NCBI GenBank assembly: GCA_017621795.1
Contig: JAGASJ010000004.1
Coordinates: 78,988-118,733, forward strand
Direction of reading: 5' to 3'
Length of the DNA stretch: 39,746 bases
Source of the DNA: Oscillospiraceae bacterium
GTDB taxonomy: Bacteria > Bacillota > Clostridia > Oscillospirales > Oscillospiraceae
The translations under genes were made by a program, and so were the position numbers. Under the pieces are notes generated by a model, which was not told the DNA's origin, ran no database searches, and saw only the letters and a list, made by a program, of their open reading frames with translations. Below, in pieces: positions 34,368 through 39,746 of the stretch; positions within the stretch are counted from its first letter, which is position 1, and every line of letters begins with the position of its first letter.

Positions 34368-35267
34368 ATGTTTCTCGGAGTTGACATTGGCGGCACAAAA
34401 ACTGCTTTGTGCCTGGGAACACAAGACGGAAAGATCTTGGAAAAAATCAAGTTTGAAACCACCACCCCGGAAAATACCATCGCAGAGATGATCCGTGTGG
34501 GCAAGACCCTGTTGAAGGGGCAAACGCCCAAGGCCATCGGCGTATCCTGCGGCAGTCCGCAGGACAGTGTACGGGGCATTATTCAGGAGCCGCCCAATCT
34601 TCCCGGCTGGAAGGATATACATATTACCGAGCTGCTGTCTGAGGCCTTTGGCGCACCGGCTTTTCTTGCCAACGATGCCAACGCCTGCGGACTGGCGGAG
34701 TGGAAATACGGCGCAGGCAAGGGCACAAAAAATATGATCTTTTTGACCTTCGGCACCGGTTTGGGCGCAGGACTGATCCTTAACGGAAAGCTCTATGAGG
34801 GCACCTGCGGCATGGCAGGCGAAGCAGGGCACGTGCGCCTTGCCAAGGACGGCCCTGTAGGCTTCGGAAAGGCCGGCTCCTTTGAAGGCTTCTGTTCCGG
34901 CGGCGGCATTGCAAAGCTGGGCAAAATGATGGGCGGCGATTTTGCCACCACCAAGGATATTTGCGACGCGGCAAAAAACGGGGACGAAAAAGCCCTGGCC
35001 ATCATCAACGAATCCGCTACCCGACTGGGTCAGGGACTTTCTATTCTCATTGACATTCTCAATCCCCAAAGAATCGTGATCGGCAGTATTTTTGCCCGGG
35101 CAGAGGACCTTTTCCGCGGTCCGATGGAAAAGGTGATCGCAGAAGAAGCCCTGGATTGCAGCTGGCAGGTATGCGAAGTGGTGCCCGCCGCACTGGGCGA
35201 AAGCATTGGAGATATGGCCGCTATTTCTGTGGCGGTCACCGGTTGGGAGGAATTGCAAAATGTATGA
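34368..35267 (+). CDS. ROK-family sugar kinase
   Basis: 299 residues. DIGGTKTA (6-13) is the phosphate-binding loop. FLANDANACGLAEW holds the catalytic Asp at about 103, and FGTGLGAGLI the adenosine region. The usual ROK zinc motif with three Cys is replaced by GPVGFGKAGSFEGFCSGGG, as in a cysteine-poor ROK subgroup, so zinc is probably not bound there. There is no DNA-binding domain, so it is a kinase rather than a repressor. It probably phosphorylates a hexose or N-acetylhexosamine released by the hydrolases; which one is unknown. GGAGG lies nine bases upstream of the ATG. It overlaps the isomerase gene by eight bases. Confidence 0.9.
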   Translation: MFLGVDIGGTKTALCLGTQDGKILEKIKFETTTPENTIAEMIRVGKTLLKGQTPKAIGVSCGSPQDSVRGIIQEPPNLPGWKDIHITELLSEAFGAPAFLANDANACGLAEWKYGAGKGTKNMIFLTFGTGLGAGLILNGKLYEGTCGMAGEAGHVRLAKDGPVGFGKAGSFEGFCSGGGIAKLGKMMGGDFATTKDICDAAKNGDEKALAIINESATRLGQGLSILIDILNPQRIVIGSIFARAEDLFRGPMEKVIAEEALDCSWQVCEVVPAALGESIGDMAAISVAVTGWEELQNV

Positions 35268-35892
35268 TAAAGAGCTGATTTTTAAAAGATATCCTCAGCT
35301 TGCTGTTTGTCAGGAGGATATGGAAAAGGCGTTAGGCATTCTTGTGGACAGCATCAAAAACGGCGGCAAGCTGCTCATTTGCGGCAACGGCGGCAGCTGT
35401 TCCGACAGCGACCACATCGCAGGCGAATGTCTGAAGGGCTTTTTGAAAAAACGGGCGCTTTCCCCCGAGGAAAAAGCCAATTGGCAGCAAGCCTACGGTG
35501 ACGAGGGTGCCTGGGTGGCAGATACGCTGCAGGGTGGCTTTTGCGCCATCAACCTGCCCGGCTTCGCTGCACCCATCAGCGCCGTATGCAACGATACAGA
35601 CCCGCAGCTGATGTACGCCCAGCTTGTTTGGGCAATGGGAAAGCCCGGAGACGTGCTCATCGGTCTTTCTACCTCCGGCGGGGCAAAAAATGTAAAGTAT
35701 GCGGCACAGGCGGCAAAGCAGAGAGGGATGCAGGTCATCTCCCTGACCGGTCAGAAAACCAGTCCCCTGTCTGAGCTGGCAGATGCGGCTATTCGTGTTC
35801 CGGCACAGGAAACATATCAGGTGCAGGAATATCACCTGCCGGTTTATCACTGGCTGTGCGCCGCATTGGAGGACGTGCTGTTCCCGGATTGA
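35260..35892 (+). CDS. SIS-domain sugar isomerase (GmhA-like)
   Basis: 210 residues from the ATG at 35260, embedded in the stop region of the kinase gene (ATGTATGA), with GGGAGG upstream. GNGGSCSDSDHIAGECLKGF (42-61) and STSGGAKN (138-145) are the sugar-phosphate-binding loops of the GmhA/phosphoheptose isomerase type. Glu in AGECL and His in QEYHLPVYHWL match its active-site positions. In the family this interconverts sedoheptulose 7-phosphate and a heptose 7-phosphate. No other heptose gene is present, so here the enzyme more likely isomerises a phosphorylated sugar made by the coupled ROK kinase (inference). Confidence 0.85.
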   Translation: MYDKELIFKRYPQLAVCQEDMEKALGILVDSIKNGGKLLICGNGGSCSDSDHIAGECLKGFLKKRALSPEEKANWQQAYGDEGAWVADTLQGGFCAINLPGFAAPISAVCNDTDPQLMYAQLVWAMGKPGDVLIGLSTSGGAKNVKYAAQAAKQRGMQVISLTGQKTSPLSELADAAIRVPAQETYQVQEYHLPVYHWLCAALEDVLFPD

Positions 35893-35963
35893 ACCCGGAC
35901 AGACACCGCAACGCCATTCCGTTTAGAATGTCATTGCGAGCACCGTGATCGGATATAAAAAAT

Positions 35964-36004
35964 GGATGGAGAAGGTTCGTTTTTCAAACTTCTCCATCCT
36001 TTTC
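35964..36004. terminator. Bidirectional terminator
   Basis: GGATGGAGAAG pairs with CTTCTCCATCC, with T-rich tracts on both sides. It lies between the converging isomerase and XRE antitoxin genes and can serve both. Confidence 0.8.
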
Positions 36005-36006
36005 TA

Positions 36007-36639
36007 TTATTCCAGCAGATCGGACACATCACACTTTAGTGCTTTCGTCAAACGAACAACAATATCGATTTGTGCCTTATTTAGATCTTTACTTTTTCGC
36101 TCATAGGCTCGAATCGTATTGAGTGATACCCCTGATTCCTTTGCTAATGCCTCCTGGGTGAATCCACAATGCTTTCTCGCCGTTTTCAGCTTGCTCTCAC
36201 TGGCTTTGAAGTGTGCATCCAATACTTCGTAGCTTTTCTGAATATCTGCCTCATGCAGTGTACCATATAGACCCAGCAGCTCCATATATGGCACCGTATC
36301 GAGAATGCTTTTAAAGCTCCGTCCGGAGTACCACTGATAGTGCGTAAGCATCCAGCCTACCCAATAGACATCACTGCGGTCATAGCTTTCGACCGGCTCC
36401 GTATGGTATGTTTTACCTGTAGTTTTCTCCATTACCTCTAAATAAAGCTCCATACCGCTTTTTCCGGCAATGTATTTGGGATTTCCGTTCTCGATCTGCT
36501 CGGCAACCGCTGACTGGATAAACCGTCTTAAAAAGTCTTCCCCATCAATGCCGAATTCCAATACTGCATTATGGAGCATATTTCCAACCGCACGGGAAGT
36601 CTTAGCCAGATATAACGGACTGTAAGCGGGGATCATCAT
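36007..36639 (-). CDS. XRE-domain protein, probable antitoxin of a DUF3990 pair
   Basis: 210 residues (two adjacent ATGs, GGAGG nine bases upstream). The first ~130 residues are an uncharacterised helical region (VGNMLHNAVLEFGIDGEDF, YWVGWMLTHYQWYSGRSF) of the type found next to DUF3990 genes. The last ~65 residues are an XRE helix-turn-helix: LKTARKHCGFTQEALAKESG, then VSLNTIRAYERKSKDLN. The start overlaps the end of the DUF3990 gene by 38 bp, the coupling expected of a toxin-antitoxin pair, here in toxin-first order. It probably neutralises the toxin through the N-terminal part and represses the promoter at 37345-37373 (inference). Confidence 0.78.
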   Translation of the reverse strand: MMIPAYSPLYLAKTSRAVGNMLHNAVLEFGIDGEDFLRRFIQSAVAEQIENGNPKYIAGKSGMELYLEVMEKTTGKTYHTEPVESYDRSDVYWVGWMLTHYQWYSGRSFKSILDTVPYMELLGLYGTLHEADIQKSYEVLDAHFKASESKLKTARKHCGFTQEALAKESGVSLNTIRAYERKSKDLNKAQIDIVVRLTKALKCDVSDLLE

Positions 36640-37303
36640 TTTTCATATCCTCCCTGATAATATCCAATACAAAAATATCATCCACAAGCTGCTGCAGATT
36701 CTTTTTTTTGCTCACGTATGCAGATCGGGCATTCTGATCCCGTTCTGCTCTTTTAAAATAATATTCCCGGTAATCAGCAATTTCATATTCCACAAATTCG
36801 ATTTTTCGGAACGCTCTTTCTGACAGGAAGACCACCTGCTCACCAAGCGTACCCAACTGCATCGCCAGATTTAGATCACGCAGGGAAATGGCGTTATTGA
36901 CAAAATCTTCCGCAAAGGAAAAATACGAATCATCTGCCCGGTACCCAATCATAACATCCACATCTGCCGTATCAGGCATAAAACGGTCAAGAATAAATTC
37001 TCTTGCGCTATTACCAACAGCAGATGTAATGTCAAACTTTCTGTTTGCCAACAAGATGGCAAGCCAATTTAGTATATTAAATTTTCCTTTTGTAAGGTGC
37101 ATAACATTCATACCGTCTAAGTGCAGAACATACTTATTGGAATATCCGTCGTTTTTTACCGGGCATGCCCATTCTTTTGCCAACTCGATATTCTCTGTGC
37201 AGTAAAAGCCTTGGCCATAATCATTATATTTCTTACCTACGCCAAACTTAGGTTCCTCAATGATCTGCTGGGAGCCGTGATAAAGAATCATATCTCGTTT
37301 CAT
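36602..37303 (-). CDS. DUF3990 protein, predicted ADP-ribosyltransferase-like toxin
   Basis: 233 residues. LYHGS (7-11), YGQGFYCTENIELAKEWA (from 29) and GEQVVFLSERAFRKIEF match the DUF3990 pattern. The family is thought to belong to the ADP-ribosyltransferase fold and to act as a toxin in bacterial toxin-antitoxin loci. The C-terminal ~40 residues are charged and helical. A GGAGG site precedes the ATG, and the promoter upstream is the strongest in the window. Overlap with the XRE partner supports a two-gene unit. The target is unknown. Confidence 0.8.
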   Translation of the reverse strand: MKRDMILYHGSQQIIEEPKFGVGKKYNDYGQGFYCTENIELAKEWACPVKNDGYSNKYVLHLDGMNVMHLTKGKFNILNWLAILLANRKFDITSAVGNSAREFILDRFMPDTADVDVMIGYRADDSYFSFAEDFVNNAISLRDLNLAMQLGTLGEQVVFLSERAFRKIEFVEYEIADYREYYFKRAERDQNARSAYVSKKKNLQQLVDDIFVLDIIREDMKNDDPRLQSVISG

Positions 37304-37319
37304 TTTTCGTCCTCCGGTG

Positions 37320-37373
37320 ATACTGTGGTATTAGTCTTGCCTATATTGTAATACCATAGTATTAGTTTGTCAA
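37320..37373 (-). promoter_or_regulatory. Toxin-antitoxin promoter with two ATAC-N4-GTAT operators
   Basis: On the minus strand: TTGACA (37373-37368), 17 bp, TACAAT (37350-37345). One palindrome AATAC-N4-GTATT (37363-37350) fills the spacer and touches the -10. A second, ATAC-N4-GTAT (37331-37320), lies just past the start point. They are 31 bp apart, about three helical turns, so both face the same side. Confidence 0.75.
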
Positions 37374-37409
37374 TAGGTATTCTACAGGTGGAAGCTGTGT
37401 CTGCAAATT

Positions 37410-37841
37410 TTATAGCTTCACATCCCCCAGGTTTATGACCGTTAATCCCTTTCGCTTTGCCTGACAGGCAAATTTGTACGCGCCGCCCCAGGTGTGGCGA
37501 ATATAGCACAAGCAACAATCCGCCCTTTCGATCATCCAACGGTTTCGGCGCTCAATGGCATACTTGGGGTGCCCTTCTATCTCGGGATAGATGGTGTCGG
37601 ACATATCCGCTTCCTCCCTCACCTGTGTTGGCAGGTATGCAAGCACAACAAAAACGCAAATATGGGCATAGCTCTTGCGCAGCTGCTTCAAGATGCCATA
37701 TACCATCGCGTCAAAATGCCCCTGATACCCAACATAAAAAGTGTCCACGCCCTGATGTATTAAATCCTCAATGCCCGCTTGCAGGATCTCTCTTTTTAAG
37801 TCATAGCACTCCCTGTGCCCGAAAAAAGTACATACACTCAT
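37410..37841 (-). CDS. SLOG-family Rossmann-like nucleotide-binding protein
   Basis: 143 residues from the ATG at 37841; AGGAGG is six bases upstream, so the ATG-less extension to 37868 is rejected. TFFGHRECYD at the start, IHQGVDTFYVGYQGHFD in the middle, and DCCLCYIRHTWGGAYKFACQ near the end fit the DprA/YpsA-like SLOG fold. SLOG proteins bind nucleotides or nucleotide-derived signals, and some belong to defence or stress systems. It is divergent from a small XRE regulator, with shared palindromes between them, so the pair is probably co-regulated. The ligand is unknown. Confidence 0.75.
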   Translation of the reverse strand: MSVCTFFGHRECYDLKREILQAGIEDLIHQGVDTFYVGYQGHFDAMVYGILKQLRKSYAHICVFVVLAYLPTQVREEADMSDTIYPEIEGHPKYAIERRNRWMIERADCCLCYIRHTWGGAYKFACQAKRKGLTVINLGDVKL

Positions 37842-37853
37842 AGCACGCCTCCT

Positions 37854-37908
37854 TTTTTGATATATCAAATATTATAACACACCTTTTATGTTTTTGATAT
37901 ATCAAATA
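37854..37908. promoter_or_regulatory. Duplicated TTGATATATCAA palindrome in a divergent promoter
   Basis: The same 18-base string occurs at 37854-37871 and 37891-37908, each holding the perfect palindrome TTGATATATCAA (37857-37868 and 37894-37905). A perfect TATAAT for the leftward SLOG gene (37871-37876, minus strand) lies between them. Rightward, the second copy supplies a TTGATA -35, 17 bp before CACAAT (37917-37922). Confidence 0.65.
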
Positions 37909-37909
37909 C

Positions 37910-37950
37910 GATTTATCACAATATTGGGTAAAATATTATTGCGATAAATC
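37910..37950. promoter_or_regulatory. Inverted repeat before the small XRE gene
   Basis: GATTTATC (37910-37917) and GATAAATC (37943-37950) form a perfect inverted pair separated by 25 bp. They span the likely start point of the XRE gene, so they may be a second, looped or stem-forming control site. Confidence 0.35.
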
Positions 37951-37968
37951 ACAAAGGAGTTGGATGCC

Positions 37969-38211
37969 GTGAACACAAAAACAGCAATTGCAAATCGGAT
38001 AGTCCAGCTGTGTAATGAACGCAAAATTACCGTTAATGAATTGGCGTGCGTATCCGGCGTTTCTCCCTCTACCGTATATAGCATTTTGGACGCAAGGAGC
38101 CAAAATCCGGGCGCCGTTACAATCAAAATATTATGCGATGGATTAGGGATCACCCTTGGCGAGTTCTTTAGCACGCCGGAGTTTGATGCCCTGGAGCAGG
38201 AAATCAAATAG
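37969..38211 (+). CDS. Small XRE-family regulator
   Basis: 80 residues that are almost entirely one XRE helix-turn-helix: IANRIVQLCNERKITVNEL, ACVSGVSPSTVYSILD, then GAVTIKILCDGLGITLGEFF. The open frame begins at a TTG directly touching AGGAG, which cannot work; the GTG at 37969 has nine-base spacing and is chosen. It is divergent from the SLOG gene and likely binds the duplicated palindrome or the inverted repeat between them. It ends in a strong terminator five bases later. Confidence 0.85.
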   Translation: MNTKTAIANRIVQLCNERKITVNELACVSGVSPSTVYSILDARSQNPGAVTIKILCDGLGITLGEFFSTPEFDALEQEIK

Positions 38212-38215
38212 TCTT

Positions 38216-38245
38216 TTTCCCCCGACTACTGTCGGGGGAAATTTT
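38216..38245 (+). terminator. Rho-independent terminator of the small XRE gene
   Basis: TTCCCCCGAC pairs with GTCGGGGGAA around TACT, followed by a T4 run. Confidence 0.85.
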
Positions 38246-38261
38246 AATGCTATTGCGCATA

Positions 38262-38290
38262 TTGCTATTTTAAATACTTTATGGCATAAT
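38262..38290 (+). promoter_or_regulatory. Possible promoter of the GNAT gene
   Basis: TTGCTA, a 17-bp spacer and CATAAT, 46 bp before the chosen start of the acetyltransferase gene. Confidence 0.4.
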
Positions 38291-38336
38291 ATAAAGAACA
38301 TAAATTAGAATTTGATGGATGAGTAAAGGTGTGCCA

Positions 38337-38807
38337 ATGAACAAGGATGTGTATCTGTTGCCTATGACAACAGAAATGTACCATGAATATTTCAAAGAAT
38401 ACCAAAATGACTTAGATTTATACATCGATAAGAGCACATACACTCCCTATACTTATACGGAAGAAACAGTAAATCGCTATATACAACGACAGCATGACCT
38501 CAAGCGGAAAGTGTTAGCGATTATGTTTGACGGCGAAATAGTAGGAGAAATTGTCATTAAGAATATTGTGGAACACAAATGTGCTACTATGGGTCTTTCT
38601 ATGAAAAACGCAAAATACAAAGACCGGGGATTTGGAACTAAGGCAGAACAACTGGCCACCCAATATGTATTTAACGAATTAGATATACCTGTTCTATATG
38701 CGGATTCCATTCTTTCAAACACAAGAAGCCAACACGTATTGGAAAAGGTTGGTTTCAAGTTTATAAAAGAAGAGGGAGATTTTAGATACTACCGTATTGA
38801 CCGATAA
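38337..38807 (+). CDS. GNAT-family N-acetyltransferase
   Basis: 156 residues. The coenzyme A-binding strand and loop read MGLSMKNAKYKDRGFGTKAE, a variant of the R/Q-x-x-G-x-G/A motif. SNTRSQHVLEKVGFKFIKE is the usual end of the fold. It is closest to the RimJ/RimL-like group that acetylates protein N-termini or small amines; the substrate is unknown. The frame starts at an ATG at 38319 without a ribosome site. The ATG at 38337 has AAAGGTG five bases upstream and is preferred. It is a single gene between two terminators. Confidence 0.83.
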   Translation: MNKDVYLLPMTTEMYHEYFKEYQNDLDLYIDKSTYTPYTYTEETVNRYIQRQHDLKRKVLAIMFDGEIVGEIVIKNIVEHKCATMGLSMKNAKYKDRGFGTKAEQLATQYVFNELDIPVLYADSILSNTRSQHVLEKVGFKFIKEEGDFRYYRIDR

Positions 38808-38834
38808 ACTCATATTTAACGGCCATTTTTTACT

Positions 38835-38884
38835 CTACCGGCGGTTTACTACTCCTCACTAAACCAGCGGTAGGTGTGTTTTTG
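38835..38884 (+). terminator. Imperfect terminator after the GNAT gene
   Basis: CTACCG..GGTTTA faces TAAACC..CGGTAG across an 11-base loop, with two mismatches; a T5 run follows a few bases later. Weaker than the others in the window. Confidence 0.5.
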
Positions 38885-38924
38885 GGATCGCAGCATCTAT
38901 ACTGTATTTGAAGGGAGGCATTTT

Positions 38925-39533
38925 ATGGACCAAATAAAAATTGGAAGATTTATTGCCGAGTGCAGAAAAAAGGCAGGCTTCACACAACTGCAGCTGGCAG
39001 AAAAGCTGGGTATCACCGACAAAGCAATATCCAAGTGGGAACGGGGCATAGCAATGCCTGATACCTCCATTATGCTTCCGCTATGCGACATTCTTTGTAT
39101 CAGTGTCAACGAATTATTAAGTGGGGAGAAAATCAATATGGAGAATAACGATCAGAAAAACGAACAGCTTTTGCTGGATATGGCAAAGGAATTGGAGAAG
39201 AAAAATAAGACGATCTGGTCTTCTATGTGGGCAATTATGATCGTAAGTATGACAGCACTGTTTGCAGGTCTCTTTATCGCTGCATACTTAATACCCGAAG
39301 GAGTTTGGCAGCTTGTCACAGTGCTTGCGCTTTGCATCGTGTTTTTGATCCCCTGCTTCTATGCCTTAAAGCTTGAAGTCAGTGTGGGTGCTTACAAGTG
39401 CAAACAATGCGGACACGAAATTGTGCCTACCTACTCTCAGGCACTGTGGGCAATGCACCGTGGAACCACCCGCTACTTAAAATGCCCCGTATGCAATAAA
39501 CGCACCTGGTGCAAAAAAGTATTGAAAAAATAA
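38925..39533 (+). CDS. XRE regulator fused to membrane helices and a zinc ribbon
   Basis: 202 residues from the ATG at 38925, with GGGAGG upstream; the frame extends to 38874 without a site. Residues about 5-65 are an XRE domain (FIAECRKKAGFTQLQLAEKL, DKAISKWERG, CDILCISVNELLSGE). A charged helical linker follows, then two membrane helices (about 97-120 and 125-145). The C-terminus has two Cys-x2-Cys pairs (CKQCGH and CPVCNK), a likely zinc ribbon. The XRE-membrane combination is common in Firmicutes and suggests a membrane-held regulator. What it senses is unknown. A perfect terminator follows. Confidence 0.82.
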   Translation: MDQIKIGRFIAECRKKAGFTQLQLAEKLGITDKAISKWERGIAMPDTSIMLPLCDILCISVNELLSGEKINMENNDQKNEQLLLDMAKELEKKNKTIWSSMWAIMIVSMTALFAGLFIAAYLIPEGVWQLVTVLALCIVFLIPCFYALKLEVSVGAYKCKQCGHEIVPTYSQALWAMHRGTTRYLKCPVCNKRTWCKKVLKK

Positions 39534-39573
39534 ATTTTAACCCACCCAGCTGTTTCACAAAACACCCTATAAC

Positions 39574-39612
39574 AAAATATACACCCCAAATGATTTGGGG
39601 TGTATATTTTTC
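39574..39612 (+). terminator. Terminator with 18-bp perfect stem
   Basis: AAAATATACACCCCAAAT pairs fully with ATTTGGGGTGTATATTTT, followed by a T run, 40 bp after the XRE-zinc ribbon stop. Confidence 0.88.
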
Positions 39613-39624
39613 AGTCTGTCAAAG

Positions 39625-39659
39625 AACCCCTGTTTTCGTTAGGTGAAAACAGGGGTTTT
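39625..39659. terminator. Second terminator-like hairpin
   Basis: AACCCCTGTTTTC pairs with GAAAACAGGGGTT around a 7-base loop, with T-rich flanks on both strands. It may end a leftward gene entering from the right edge as well. Confidence 0.7.
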
Positions 39660-39705
39660 GGTGTATTTGGGTGTAAATATAAGTAATATTTGCGAGAAAA
39701 AGGAG

Positions 39706-39746
39706 TTATTCCAACTCCAATTTGCCAGCTTTTTCAGGTTCATGGC
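39706..39746 (-). CDS. Possible C-terminal tail of a gene entering from the right
   Basis: On the minus strand one frame reads HEPEKAGKLELE then TAA (39708-39706), a charged end typical of real proteins, followed 47 bp later by a bidirectional hairpin. Only 13 codons are visible, so product and even reality are uncertain. Confidence 0.35.
   Translation of the reverse strand, partial: HEPEKAGKLELE

Noticed and set aside
35927..35950. GTCATTGCGAG, similar to the core of REP-like repeats of some Clostridia
   Set aside because: Only about 11 bases match, with no paired inverted copy, so a repeat element cannot be claimed.

Overview
The window looks like a chromosomal segment of a Gram-positive, probably gut-dwelling, anaerobic member of the Clostridia (Oscillospiraceae-like). 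The signs are consensus GGAGG ribosome sites, lipobox lipoproteins, a CUT1 sugar importer, a YesL-type protein, an EamA permease, XRE regulators and a DUF3990 toxin pair. Nothing in the sequence fixes genus or species. About 36 kb is a glycan-use locus. The last ~4 kb is more AT-rich and holds small regulatory and defence-type genes.

Layout. (1) 1-18710, minus strand: a tightly packed ten-gene operon read leftward from a promoter near 18760. In order of transcription it encodes a GH78-type alpha-L-rhamnosidase, a YD-repeat lipoprotein, a 1664-residue repeat-rich surface protein with a C-terminal membrane anchor, two CUT1 permeases, a solute-binding lipoprotein, a DUF4091 (GH123-like) lipoprotein, a small jelly-roll-like lipoprotein, a GH20 hexosaminidase, and a GH2 beta-mannosidase that is cut by the window edge. 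(2) 18981-21620, plus strand, divergent: a four-gene overlapping cassette of a short ABC ATPase, a two-helix membrane protein, a one-helix extracytoplasmic protein and a YesL/DUF624-like membrane protein. It ends in two near-identical tandem terminators. (3) 21731-29020, minus: one giant secreted protein (about 2,430 residues). It has six repeats related to those of the 1664-residue protein, further modules also shared with it, and then a DUF4091 module and C-terminal domain that match the two separate lipoproteins of the first operon. (4) 29486-30388, plus: an AraC-family regulator divergent from the giant. Between them lies a 12-bp direct repeat with a 21-bp period, a good candidate for its binding site. 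(5) 30430-34049, minus: a GH106-like hydrolase and an EamA permease. (6) 34368-35892, plus: a ROK kinase and a GmhA-type SIS isomerase. (7) 36007-39533: a DUF3990 toxin/XRE antitoxin pair with a clear autoregulatory promoter, a SLOG protein divergent from a small XRE regulator across duplicated palindromes, a GNAT acetyltransferase, and an XRE-membrane-zinc-ribbon protein.

Inferred working model: the two giant proteins and the lipoproteins bind and partly cut a glycan outside the cell. The importer (SBP plus two permeases, with no ATPase in its own operon) takes up fragments. Cytoplasmic GH2, GH20, GH78 and GH106-like enzymes, none with a signal peptide, finish the breakdown. Expected sugars are N-acetylhexosamine, mannose and rhamnose, but the glycan itself cannot be read from the sequence. 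The most novel-looking parts are the shared giant repeat domain, the four-gene ATPase/YesL cassette facing the operon that lacks an ATPase, and the reuse of the same modules as separate lipoproteins and as one fused giant.
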